This document shows, one piece after another, positions 24,720 through 32,578 of a stretch of 64,000 nt of DNA (position 1 is the first letter of the stretch; every line of letters begins with the position of its first letter). The notes under the pieces were generated by a model. The model was not told where the DNA came from. It searched no databases and saw only the letters and a list, made by a program, of their open reading frames with translations. The DNA is taken from contig NZ_FOBD01000011.1 of the NCBI RefSeq assembly GCF_900109515.1, forward strand, positions 124,001-188,000. Direction: 5' to 3'. The DNA comes from Paenibacillus sp. OK003. Lineage in GTDB: Bacteria; Bacillota; Bacilli; Paenibacillales; Paenibacillaceae. The position numbers and the translations under genes were made by a program.

Positions 24720-26039
24720 TTATTTTACCTTGGTCCAATAGTCTTGAATTTCCTTGGCAAGTCCTTTGCGGTCAATTACATCAGCCAAATATTTCTGCAT
24801 TGAAGCACCCAGTTTGGACCAATGGTCGGCTGGAAGTGTACTCATCGATTCCTCGATTTTGCCTGCCTTAATGTAATCCCCAATCGACTTGCCAAGCGGA
24901 TCAGCCGGTTCAAGAGTGATATTGCTGAATGCCGGAATGATGGTCGCCTGATTCACCAGGAAATCCTGCCCTTTGGCCTCATAGACAATCCAGTCCAGAA
25001 ATTTCTTCGCAGCTTCCTGCTGCGCTGGTGTGCTCTTTTCCTTGTCGATCAGAATACGTTTGGATACGGCTGCGGAAATCTGGGTGTTGCCAAAATCGTC
25101 CGGATTGTCGCTCACAGGAACCGGCAGAAAGCCGTATTTTCCATCCGCTGTATCAAAGCTGTGAATTTGCGGCCAAGCCCAGTTCCCCTGGAACCAGATG
25201 CCCACCTCCCCTTTTCCCAGCACTTCGGGTCCACGCTCATACGTCCCGGACAAAGGGGACGCTTTGTCGATGTTATAGGTCTTCATCAGATCAAACGTAT
25301 CCATCAGACCATTGAAGACGGTGTTGGAAGCCAAATCAACCTTCCCTGCCTTGAGATCACTAATAAATTGATCGACCTTCGCACGATCCGGAGACTGTCC
25401 ACCATAGGCAAGCCCAAGGTAGTGGGCGCCGAGCGACCAATCCATCGGAGAGACAATCAAAGGCGATTTTCCGGTGGCTGCAATCTTCTGGAATAGTTCT
25501 TCAAGCTGAGCAGTAGTCTGTACGGATTGAGGATCAAATGTGCCACCTACAGCCTGATCCAGCACCTGCTGATTGTAGATGAAACCGTATCCCTCAATGG
25601 AGAAAGGAAATGCATAATTTTTGCCATCAAATGTGGTAGCCGATGTGCTATTCTCGACGGCATCCTTCATCCACTTCTCTGAAGTGAGGTCCAGAACGCG
25701 ATCCTTGAATTTCTCAACATCCCCTGTATCCAGCATCATCATCGTTGTCGGGTTACCGGACGCATACAGCGCAGAAGCTTTCTCAAATGGGGATTGACCG
25801 TTGCCTACAGGCACAATCTCCAGCGTAATACCGGGATTCTCGGCCTGAAAATCCTTGGCTGCCTGTTCCAGCTGACTGTTAATCTCCGCTTTGGAATTCA
25901 GAAGCGTGATTTTGACATCACCGTCCGATGAGGATGATCCCGAGCCTGTTTCTGTCTTCGCACCGCCACATGCGGATAACATCACAACCATAATTAAAGA
26001 TAATACCGATAATTTCATCCATTTCTGCTCTCTTTTCAT
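24720..26039 (-). CDS. Sugar ABC transporter solute-binding lipoprotein
   Basis: 439-residue family-1 extracellular binding protein. The signal peptide ends in LSAC (lipobox, Cys at about residue 24), followed by a Gly/Ser-rich linker. The fold signatures ITLLNSKAEINSQLEQAAKDF and GEVGIWFQGNWAWPQI are typical of sugar binders. It is the first gene of the operon and the target of the strong regulated promoter at 26089-26117. Likely ligand: sucrose or fructo-oligosaccharides, given the GH32 partner (inference). Confidence 0.93.
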   Translation of the reverse strand: MKREQKWMKLSVLSLIMVVMLSACGGAKTETGSGSSSSDGDVKITLLNSKAEINSQLEQAAKDFQAENPGITLEIVPVGNGQSPFEKASALYASGNPTTMMMLDTGDVEKFKDRVLDLTSEKWMKDAVENSTSATTFDGKNYAFPFSIEGYGFIYNQQVLDQAVGGTFDPQSVQTTAQLEELFQKIAATGKSPLIVSPMDWSLGAHYLGLAYGGQSPDRAKVDQFISDLKAGKVDLASNTVFNGLMDTFDLMKTYNIDKASPLSGTYERGPEVLGKGEVGIWFQGNWAWPQIHSFDTADGKYGFLPVPVSDNPDDFGNTQISAAVSKRILIDKEKSTPAQQEAAKKFLDWIVYEAKGQDFLVNQATIIPAFSNITLEPADPLGKSIGDYIKAGKIEESMSTLPADHWSKLGASMQKYLADVIDRKGLAKEIQDYWTKVK

Positions 26040-26068
26040 CTGTCATGGCCCCCGTTCATTAATATAAA

Positions 26069-26082
26069 AGGAAACGCTTACA
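26069..26082. promoter_or_regulatory. cre-like catabolite-repression box
   Basis: AGGAAACGCTTACA matches the CcpA consensus TGWAARCGYTWNCW at 12 of 14 positions. It lies just downstream of the -10 of the sugar operon, a repressing position. Confidence 0.5.
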
Positions 26083-26088
26083 AATCAG

Positions 26089-26127
26089 ATTATAATGTCA
26101 AAGGTTTGACATGTCAATCGTTTGACA
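26089..26127 (-). promoter_or_regulatory. Consensus promoter with two tandem operators
   Basis: Minus-strand TTGACA (26112-26117), 17-base spacer and TATAAT (26089-26094), perfect in both boxes. Two 16-base dyads with TGTCAA/TTGACA ends abut exactly: 26096-26111 fills the spacer and 26112-26127 covers the -35. They are the probable binding sites of the adjacent LacI regulator. Confidence 0.8.
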
Positions 26128-26232
26128 TAAAAAAATAAACTAGTTTTTCTTCCCCTATCTATACCGTCTTATATTACGTATTTTGGAAGAAGCACAATGA
26201 TCATTACAGTGTATAGACGAATAGAAGCATGC

Positions 26233-26256
26233 AAAAAACGACCTTGTTCAGGTCGT
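26233..26256 (-). terminator. Terminator overlapping the lacI-type stop codon
   Basis: ACGACCT / AGGTCGT stem with a 4-base loop and six T residues on the minus strand. The regulator's TGA lies inside the hairpin. It separates the regulator from the sugar operon. Confidence 0.8.
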
Positions 26257-27228
26257 CTCTCTCTCCACCAGTGTGACTGGTAAAATATGCTCCATCCCGA
26301 TTTTCTCCTCAGCGATCTGGCTTCGGATCAATTCGACGGCAAGCTCAGCCATGGCCTCCATTGGCTGTCTTATGGTTGTAATGCCTGGCATCGCATACCC
26401 CGCCGCCTGGATGTCGTCATAACCGACAATTGCAATATCCTCGGGCACTTTGCGGCCATGAAGCACGATCTGTTTCAAGGCATGAATGGCCATCAAATCA
26501 CTGGTTACGAACAGTCCATCCACTTCGGGATGCTGAGTAAGCAGTTTTCCGACCAATTCGGTGTACTGATGCTGACTGAACACATTCAGATCGGTTTCAT
26601 GGATTATGACCGGCTTGATTCCATGTGCCTCCAACGTATCCGTAAAGCCTGTCGTTCTGCGATTAGACAGCATTTGCAGTTCCAGATTGCCGCAGATATG
26701 CGCCACGTGCCGTCTGCCCTTCGCGAGCAGTAATTCGGCCGCCATAACTCCGCCCTGATAATTATCGGATGAAATAAATGGGATATCGGCACCAATCTGC
26801 CGGTCCAATGTAACGATGGGAGAATGCAGATTCATATATTCATCCACTTCCAGTGTATGACTCCCCATAATAATTCCGTCGACCCGGTTACCCTTGAGCA
26901 TTTCCACATACTCTCGCTCTTTGGAAGGGTCCATGTGTGAGTTGCACAGCATCATTTTCAACCCGTTCCGGTATGCATGATACTCGATATAATTTGCCAG
27001 TTCACCAAAAAACGGATGTGACACATCAGGAATAATCAAGCCGATGACGTTGGACTGCTTGCGCAGCAGAGAACGGGCAATTTCATTAGGACGATAGTTC
27101 AGCTCGTTCATGGTCTGGTACACTTTATCCCGGGTCTTCTGACTGATGTAACCCCGATTGTTCAATACACGCGAGACGGTAGTTACGGAAACGCCTGCTT
27201 TGAGTGCAACATCATGAATTGTTGCCAT
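26248..27228 (-). CDS. LacI-family transcriptional repressor
   Basis: 326 residues. The helix-turn-helix is ATIHDVALKAGVSVTTVSRVLNN with the hinge YRPNEIARSL, followed by a periplasmic-binding-protein-like ligand domain (VIGLIIPDVSHPFF; FVTSDLMAIHAL; IVGYDDIQAAGYAMPGITTIRQP). The start was moved to ATG 27228 with AGAGG upstream, matching the family N-terminus. It lies directly upstream of the sugar operon on the same strand and probably represses it in the absence of the inducing sugar. Confidence 0.92.
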   Translation of the reverse strand: MATIHDVALKAGVSVTTVSRVLNNRGYISQKTRDKVYQTMNELNYRPNEIARSLLRKQSNVIGLIIPDVSHPFFGELANYIEYHAYRNGLKMMLCNSHMDPSKEREYVEMLKGNRVDGIIMGSHTLEVDEYMNLHSPIVTLDRQIGADIPFISSDNYQGGVMAAELLLAKGRRHVAHICGNLELQMLSNRRTTGFTDTLEAHGIKPVIIHETDLNVFSQHQYTELVGKLLTQHPEVDGLFVTSDLMAIHALKQIVLHGRKVPEDIAIVGYDDIQAAGYAMPGITTIRQPMEAMAELAVELIRSQIAEEKIGMEHILPVTLVERETT

Positions 27229-27316
27229 AACAACCTCTTTTCCTACAACATTCTTCATATCTTAATGATTATATACGTATTTCCAGTCCGGGACCAATCC
27301 CCCGACCGTCTACTCT

Positions 27317-27760
27317 TTACTCCGCCTGGATCTTCGCTCTGGGCATACTGTGCATGGCCCCATGTGTCACATGGACCTGAACCACATACGTACCTGCCTG
27401 CTCAAATGTATACTGCACCTCATACAGACCACCCTCAACCTCGCTTGCCTTCAAGGCGCCTTGTTCCTCCAGCTTATCCTCTGTCATCATTCCTAGTTCA
27501 GGCGAGACTGCTGGGGCATCCTCAAGCTCATTCCAGATCTGGAATTGAACTTGATCTGCATTGCTTACCGGGACATCACCCTGAGTGAGCTTCACCTGCA
27601 AAGTAACGGGCTTATGTAGAGGCGCATCGTCAGGGACCACAAGCTGTACTTTGATCATCTCCGGCATCTCACCAGACTGGGACTGCTCCTCATAGGAGCA
27701 TCCCGCAGTCAGGAGGATCAGAATGATGAAGGGCATGAACCAACGGACTTGTCCGCTCAT
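27317..27760 (-). CDS. FixH/YtkA-like lipoprotein
   Basis: 147 residues. The signal peptide (about 1-20) ends in LTAGC, giving a lipidated Cys. The rest is a single beta-sandwich domain (IKVQLVVPDDAPLHKPVTLQVKL ... GLYEVQYTFEQAGTYVVQVHVTHGAMHSMP) similar to the YtkA/FixH domain. His residues in THGAMHSMP could bind copper (inference). The reading frame begins with TTG at 27763, but ATG 27760 is equally placed behind AAAGGA. It starts 18 bases after bdbC, so the two are probably one operon. Confidence 0.75.
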   Translation of the reverse strand: MSGQVRWFMPFIILILLTAGCSYEEQSQSGEMPEMIKVQLVVPDDAPLHKPVTLQVKLTQGDVPVSNADQVQFQIWNELEDAPAVSPELGMMTEDKLEEQGALKASEVEGGLYEVQYTFEQAGTYVVQVHVTHGAMHSMPRAKIQAE

Positions 27761-27777
27761 CAATCATCTGTCCTTTC

Positions 27778-28230
27778 TTATGAAGAAGATTTTGGTGTTT
27801 TGCCAATTCCCCACAGCATAACAATAATGATGATAAATGCGATCAGTGCAAGTAACGGAATCGTGATAAAACCAAACCAGTTCAAATAATCGGTATAACA
27901 CGGAATTTGGCCGCATGCCACTGAACTGCCTGTAGCCGAGTAAATACGCTGAATCGTTACATGGTATAACGAAATTCCGCCTCCAATGAAACTAAGCGGA
28001 AGAACATACTTGGTGATTCCCACGTCATCCTTGAAGTAGGCAATGCCCAATAAAATCGTTAACGGATACATGAAGATCCGTTGGAACCAGCACAGATCAC
28101 AGGGGATGTATCCCTTAATCTCACTAAAATAAAGGCTGCCTCCAGTCGCAATGACTGATACGGCCCAGGCAATAAACAGACGGGTATCAATATGTTTTGC
28201 CCGTCGCTCAGGCTTTGAAGCTGTGTCCAT
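27778..28230 (-). CDS. bdbC: Disulfide oxidoreductase, DsbB/BdbC family
   Basis: 150-residue membrane protein with four hydrophobic segments that passes electrons from an extracytoplasmic thiol oxidase to quinone. It has the first redox pair C44-x2-C47 (PCDLCWFQR) and the second pair C106-x4-C111 (ACGQIPC), as in BdbC. No BdbD-type partner is next to it; the following gene is the FixH/YtkA-like lipoprotein. It is likely involved in disulfide formation of exported proteins such as competence or oxidase assembly factors. Confidence 0.92.
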   Translation of the reverse strand: MDTASKPERRAKHIDTRLFIAWAVSVIATGGSLYFSEIKGYIPCDLCWFQRIFMYPLTILLGIAYFKDDVGITKYVLPLSFIGGGISLYHVTIQRIYSATGSSVACGQIPCYTDYLNWFGFITIPLLALIAFIIIIVMLWGIGKTPKSSS

Positions 28231-28485
28231 CCGCTTGAACCCCCTTTTCTTGTTTGATCATACCGAATAATAATACAACATACATGACTCCAACGGGCTA
28301 GTGATTCCGATTATGTACAGTCCACCACCGTACCGTAATCAATTATACGTTGCGGCGAGGTTGCTGACTCCCTTGATTATACCAAATATTTGAATATTTT
28401 GATGTGGTCTTTTTATGTCCATGTGATGCAAATTGGATTGCAGGTTCACCAAGTAAGGTGAGGTATAGGCACTGAAATGAAAATG
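28231..28485. other. Intergenic region upstream of bdbC
   Basis: No gene. It contains the upstream region of bdbC and, on its left side, the terminator of the frameshifted secreted protein gene. No convincing promoter boxes were recognised. Confidence 0.45.
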
Positions 28486-28511
28486 AAAAAAGCTGCCGTA
28501 TAGGGCAGCTC
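28486..28511 (-). terminator. Terminator of the stalk-domain protein gene
   Basis: AGCTGCC / GGCAGCT perfect stem with a 6-base loop, then six T residues on the minus strand. It lies 28 bases after the stop codon that the unshifted frame would use. Confidence 0.8.
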
Positions 28512-28585
28512 TTTTCGTTCTTCTTTTATAGATAGTGATTACATGGATTTAATCAGTGTGATGGAGCCATCTTTTTGAGTCCATT

Positions 28586-30172
28586 TTACATCCCAGCCAA
28601 GAAGCTCAGCGATGAAACGCAGTGGCACTTGCGTACGTCCATCTTTGTTAACAAAGACCGTTGCGCCCACATTTTTTTCATGCCGTTCACTTCCATAACG
28701 TTGTTGTTCACCCAGAACTTCAATGTATCATTGCCAGCCATTACCGTTACTTGTTGTGCTTTTTTATCCCACTTCACGGTTGCACCAATCCCTTCGCTCA
28801 AGAAGCGCAGTGGAATGTAGGTGGTGTTTTTCCAAAGCATTGGCGTGGTGTCCATGTTGGTTATTTTGTCATTGATTTTCAGCATTTTGCTGTTCAGCTG
28901 CATCCATACAGTTGTTGTACTTGTTTCGGGCATTGTCGGTGTAGAAGGTTGCTCTTGGAATTTATCATTGAATTGAGTCACAATTGCATTACCCAGGGCT
29001 TGACCTACACCAAACATAACTTTGAATCCTTCACGGTTGGTTGTGTACGAACCTTCGTAGTTAGCCGCAGCGTATTGATCCAATACTTGTTGTACTTGCT
29101 TCTCATGTGTAGTCAATGCTTGTTGTCCTGCAGCTTTTGGCAGGTTACCCGCTGTTGCGGAATCCAGGAATGTCGCGAACTCCGTTGTGAATCCATCAAT
29201 ACGTTTCTCGACAGCTGCACGAGCCGTTGCATCATTGTTTTTAACAGCTGTTACATAGTCGCTTTGTGCATTCACGTGGTTGGTTACCCAAATTTTCTCG
29301 AACGCATTGGCACCGTCATTACCGTAAATGGAAGCAATCGCTGCCTTGAAATCCGCTGTGTTGCCAGCTTCAGCTGTAACCAGTGCATTGGATGCTGCTG
29401 TGCGGCCATCATACTGCTCTTGCATTTGCAGAGCCGACAGTGCGAAGTGCTCGGAAGCCAAGTGGTTCAGTGCAGATCTCAGATCAACTGCTGGTGTATC
29501 CGCTTTGCTGTTCTCGAATTTCTCAGGCATTTGTGTTGTGATTGCTGTGGAAAGTGCTTTACTCACATCGAACATTTCTTTGAAACCTTCACGGTAAGCT
29601 TTGTATGCATCGGTGTAGTGACCTGCTACATATTCATCAAATACTTTTTGCACGAGATCTTCATGTACTTTCAACGCATTTTTGGCTGCTGCTTTTGGCA
29701 ATTTGCCTTCCGTTGCGGTGCTGAGGAATGTAGAGAATTCTTCTACAAAACCGTTGATATTATCCTGTGCCTGTTTGATTCCAGCCTGGTTGCCCATTTT
29801 AGTTGCTTTCACAAGATCATCTGTATATTTGTTATGAGCGCGGAAGATACGTTCGAATTCTTTGGCTCCTGCATCACCGTAAAGGGAAGCGATTGCCGGC
29901 TGCATATCCAATGCATTTTGGTCGAGTGCTTTGTAAGCTGCGTCTGCATCTTTTGCTCCGTCATATGCCTTCGCCATTGCGGTTACTGCGAGTGCAAAGT
30001 GTTCGGATAACAGGTGATCCAGGTTCGCTCTCAGGTCAGCAGCAGGTGTATTGACACTTGCTTTCATTGTAGTCATCGGTGTCTGTGGTGCTGCAGCAGC
30101 CCCGGCGATTCCTGGCATCAATAACGTCAAGCTCAGCATCGGTGCGATAAATTTCTTCATTTTCATTTTCAT
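28586..30172 (-). CDS. Secreted protein with duplicated domain and frameshifted copper-amine-oxidase-like C-terminus
   Basis: 528 residues as read. A signal peptide covers about 1-26. Two similar ~180-residue helical units (about 42-221 and 226-405) each open with TPAxDLRxxLxHLxSEHFAL and contain a GFxxEFxxFL...LPKAA block. Then comes a stalk domain from residue 424 (VWMQLNSKMLKINDK, TTYIPLRFLSEGIGATVKW). The frame breaks in a 7-base A tract (28672-28678): one more A would continue NVGATVFVNKDG to a natural end with a second PLRFIAELLGWDVKW motif and stop at 28539-28541. The last ~30 residues given here are therefore probably out of frame. Function unknown; surface or wall-associated. Confidence 0.75.
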   Translation of the reverse strand: MKMKMKKFIAPMLSLTLLMPGIAGAAAAPQTPMTTMKASVNTPAADLRANLDHLLSEHFALAVTAMAKAYDGAKDADAAYKALDQNALDMQPAIASLYGDAGAKEFERIFRAHNKYTDDLVKATKMGNQAGIKQAQDNINGFVEEFSTFLSTATEGKLPKAAAKNALKVHEDLVQKVFDEYVAGHYTDAYKAYREGFKEMFDVSKALSTAITTQMPEKFENSKADTPAVDLRSALNHLASEHFALSALQMQEQYDGRTAASNALVTAEAGNTADFKAAIASIYGNDGANAFEKIWVTNHVNAQSDYVTAVKNNDATARAAVEKRIDGFTTEFATFLDSATAGNLPKAAGQQALTTHEKQVQQVLDQYAAANYEGSYTTNREGFKVMFGVGQALGNAIVTQFNDKFQEQPSTPTMPETSTTTVWMQLNSKMLKINDKITNMDTTPMLWKNTTYIPLRFLSEGIGATVKWDKKAQQVTVMAGNDTLKFWVNNNVMEVNGMKKMWAQRSLLTKMDVRKCHCVSSLSFLAGM

Positions 30173-30190
30173 TACGTGTTCACTCCTCGG

Positions 30191-30265
30191 TTAGTTTTGT
30201 TTATCCTTTGTTTCCTCGTCGTCGTCTTCATAGGGTGTAACGCAGGGTTCTTCAATCTGGATCAC
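30191..30265 (-). CDS. Possible 24-residue acidic leader peptide
   Basis: GTG-initiated mini-frame between the leader terminator and the secreted-protein gene. The peptide contains one Cys (IEEPCVTPYEDDDEE) and a lysine-rich end, and stops 18 bases before the downstream ATG. There is no proper ribosome binding site, so it may be chance. Confidence 0.2.
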   Translation of the reverse strand: MIQIEEPCVTPYEDDDEETKDKQN

Positions 30266-30275
30266 CTCTCTGGGC

Positions 30276-30311
30276 AAAAAAAATTGCAGCCTCCGCTTAG
30301 GAAAGCCGCAA
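30276..30311 (-). terminator. Leader terminator (possible attenuator)
   Basis: Minus-strand stem TTGCGGCTTTC / GGAGGCTGCAA (11 pairs with G-U) and an uninterrupted T8 run. No gene lies upstream on this strand before the divergent gene, so it sits in the leader of the secreted protein at 28586-30172, about 105 bases before the start codon. Confidence 0.65.
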
Positions 30312-30354
30312 ATGCGCGCCACAACAAGGTTTATCTCAAATTTAAAATTTTAAA

Positions 30355-30360
30355 ATTATA
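30355..30360 (-). promoter_or_regulatory. Candidate -10 box upstream of the attenuator
   Basis: Perfect minus-strand TATAAT in AT-rich DNA, about 45 bases before the leader terminator. No good -35 box is seen, so confidence is low. Confidence 0.35.
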
Positions 30361-30501
30361 GTGATCTGCTCCATTTAGCACTGCATACATACTGTAAGTG
30401 AAGAACTTTATTTTCCTTTATTTATCAATAAAAGCTTACATCCAAGGTGAACTTGAAGTACAATGAACAGAACGATTGATTTCAATGAAGGAGGTCATCG
30501 C

Positions 30502-30708
30502 ATGACATTGCTGCCCTATATTTTAATTGTTGGCATTGCCCTGTTTGGTGGAATTGCTACAATGATGATCGGGAATTCGAAAGCGAATCAGACCAGCAAC
30601 CCCGAGTATGATCGCAGGACCAGGCAAAATCTGAGCAAACTTACCTATGTATACGTTGGTGCCATCGTTCTCGGCATAGGCGGTTTCGTCCTTTATTTAG
30701 TGAACTGA
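30502..30708 (+). CDS. Small two-helix membrane protein
   Basis: 68 residues with two hydrophobic helices (about 3-22 and 47-66) joined by a polar, basic loop (NSKANQTSNPEYDRRTRQNLSK). The start was chosen at 30502, where GGAGGTCATCGC precedes ATG; the in-frame ATG at 30463 has no such site. It is divergent from the secreted protein gene. I recognise no family. Its good ribosome binding site and typical codon use argue that it is real. Confidence 0.65.
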   Translation: MTLLPYILIVGIALFGGIATMMIGNSKANQTSNPEYDRRTRQNLSKLTYVYVGAIVLGIGGFVLYLVN

Positions 30709-30714
30709 ATAGCC

Positions 30715-31119
30715 TCAATCTCTGCAAAGTACATGTCTGAACTTTTCCAGTAGTTCAAGGTTTCGTTGTACATATGGGATGGTTTGGCGAACCATTCCTT
30801 TCTCTCTTATGATAGCTAATAGTCCACGTACCACCCACACATGCATTTGTTCATAAAGACCTCTCCTGCTGAAAGAATTACCTTCCTGTGTATATCCCTG
30901 CTCAAAGTCAGCTGAAATCTCTTCTAATTCTCTCTCTGTAAATAACAAATTCCAAATGCCAAGATCCTTACACATGTTTACAAGTTGGAGATAATTCAGA
31001 ATTATTCTGGATATGTTCAGCGGGTAATATAAAGCCATAAGGACAGCAAGCCATTTATAAAAAACACAATATATAAGTTGAATCTGACTTTTACACCATA
31101 ACGGAGAGGGCAGAACCAA
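30715..31119 (-). pseudogene. Possible gene remnant of unknown function
   Basis: 134-residue frame without a clear ribosome binding site. Its first ~15 residues (MVLPSPLWCKS) are encoded by the flank of the folded repeat at 31110-31256. The C-terminal ~75 residues (FTERELEEISADFEQGYTQEG ... QTIPYVQRNLELLEKFRHV) look protein-like and helical, so this may be the tail of a degraded gene. I do not recognise it. Confidence 0.25.
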
Positions 31120-31256
31120 TCTGAAGAAGCGTAGCTAAAAGCTTTCTGTAAGAAAGCTTCTTCGGAAGCATAGGCTTCGCCTTTATCCCCGGATTTTCCC
31201 CTTATAAAAGGACTCAAGAAAATCTGGGGGTAAGAGCGATCGGAAGTTGGTACTGC
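31110..31256. repeat. Large folded intergenic element
   Basis: About 147 bases with nested dyads: outer ends GCAGAACCAA and TTGGTACTGC, an inner stem CCCCGGATTTTC (31187-31198) against GAAAATCTGGGG (31218-31229), and a side hairpin AGCTTTC/GAAAGCT (31140-31158). From memory, similar elements recur between genes in Paenibacillus genomes, so this may be a dispersed repeat; no second copy is evident in this window. Confidence 0.55.
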
Positions 31257-31320
31257 ACTAGGAGTGGTAAGGTGTAAATCCCCCAAATCAACTTATATAA
31301 ACTAAAGGAGAGTTATACAC

Positions 31321-32424
31321 ATGAAGAAAAACTTCAAGAAATCCGCAGCAACGATGATGGTACTGGGCATGACATTAACAGGAGCAACGGGCGTATTCGC
31401 AGGTACTCAACTGGAGAAAATCTCGGCATACCTCAACCATGGGATCAGCTTCAATGTAGACGGTGCGGCGTACTCACCAACGGATGGCAACGGCAACAAA
31501 CTGGCTCCAATCACTTACAACAATTCAACTTATCTGCCTGTACGTGCCATTGCTGATGCGCTGCATGTACCTGTATCGTATGACGGTAAAAAAGGACAGG
31601 TGATCATCGGAGAAGCTCCAAGCAATCCTTCCACATTGAACAATGTAACCTATAGCGCAGCGCAAAAAGAAGCCATTCAAAAGGCATTTGCACAGTTCGA
31701 TGGCTTCGAGACAGCATACGCTCCTGAGCAGATGATTGCAGGTGATACGTTCAAAAGTGTAGGCGCTGGCGGCGATGGAGTAAGCTTTACTTTCAATCAT
31801 ATGAAAGTGGATGTGTCTCCAAGAGATTATTCGGACGGTTACAATGGCAAAGATGTAAAACTGTCCAATGGCGTTACAGCCAAGTGGTACACACCGGATC
31901 AAACGGGTATGCTCACATTCAAACTGGATGATCGTTATGTCACAATAAGCTCACCTGACCATAAGCTGTCTCAGGCTCAGTTGCAGCAAGTAGCTGTATC
32001 TGTGCAAAAGGTTCAAGGTAATGATCAGGGCGTTACGGGCTTCGCTGATGTGAAATATACCCAAGAACAGTCAGCTGCCATCCGCAAAGCCTTTGCGAAA
32101 TTTCAAGGATTCGAGACTGCTTACGCACCACAACACATGATTGCAGGAGATTCATTCAAAAGTGTGGCTGCTGGTGGCGATGGTGTAAACTTTGTCTTCA
32201 ATCACATGAATGTCACGGTGTCGCCTAAAGACTACTCCTTCAGCTATGATGGCAAAAATGTTAAATTGCCCAACGGAGTTACCGCCAAATGGTACACACC
32301 GGATCAAACCGACATGCTGACATTCAAACTGGATGATCGCTATGTGACCCTTAGCTCGGCAAATAATGCATTGACTCATACACAGCTGGAGCAAATGGCT
32401 GTATCTGTGCAAAAAGTGAAATAA
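31321..32424 (+). CDS. Secreted stalk-domain protein with tandem duplicated C-terminal domain
   Basis: 367 residues: signal peptide 1-27 (ending VFAG), then one copper-amine-oxidase-N-like unit (about 40-98, ISFNVDGAAYSP ... TYLPVRAIADALHVPVSYDG). Two closely similar ~120-residue repeats follow (about 110-231 and 245-367), each with FETAYAPxxMIAGD, VTAKWYTPDQT and MLTFKLDDRYVT. An AAAGGAGAG site precedes the ATG. The repeats do not match a family I know. It is probably a cell-surface protein, perhaps related in role to the product of 28586-30172, which shares the stalk domain. Confidence 0.85.
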   Translation: MKKNFKKSAATMMVLGMTLTGATGVFAGTQLEKISAYLNHGISFNVDGAAYSPTDGNGNKLAPITYNNSTYLPVRAIADALHVPVSYDGKKGQVIIGEAPSNPSTLNNVTYSAAQKEAIQKAFAQFDGFETAYAPEQMIAGDTFKSVGAGGDGVSFTFNHMKVDVSPRDYSDGYNGKDVKLSNGVTAKWYTPDQTGMLTFKLDDRYVTISSPDHKLSQAQLQQVAVSVQKVQGNDQGVTGFADVKYTQEQSAAIRKAFAKFQGFETAYAPQHMIAGDSFKSVAAGGDGVNFVFNHMNVTVSPKDYSFSYDGKNVKLPNGVTAKWYTPDQTDMLTFKLDDRYVTLSSANNALTHTQLEQMAVSVQKVK

Positions 32425-32440
32425 AATAAATCGACATATA

Positions 32441-32494
32441 AAACACACATCATTCTGCCCTTCCGATGAAAGCAGATCTGATGTGTGTTTTGTA
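32441..32494 (+). terminator. Intrinsic terminator
   Basis: AAACACACATCA / TGATGTGTGTTT stem with an internal CTGC/GCAG pair and a TTTTGTATT tail, just after the duplicated secreted protein gene. Confidence 0.75.
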
Positions 32495-32578
32495 TTAATA
32501 CCACTAACGGCTATAAATATCCTCAGCTGCTCAAGGATGGTTCGTTTAAAATTGCTGTTGCCTCTTTCTGCAATATGA

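Noticed and set aside
28661..30010. 449-codon open frame antisense to the duplicated secreted protein
   Set aside because: Cys- and His-rich, low-complexity translation with no ribosome binding site; a mirror of the codon bias of the real minus-strand gene.
30280..30360. Cyclic-di-GMP or other known riboswitch in the secreted-protein leader
   Set aside because: The region between the -10 box and the terminator is only about 45 bases and shows no consensus of a known aptamer.
31017..31286. 89-codon minus-strand frame across the folded element
   Set aside because: It is simply a translation of the hairpin-rich repeat and its flank.
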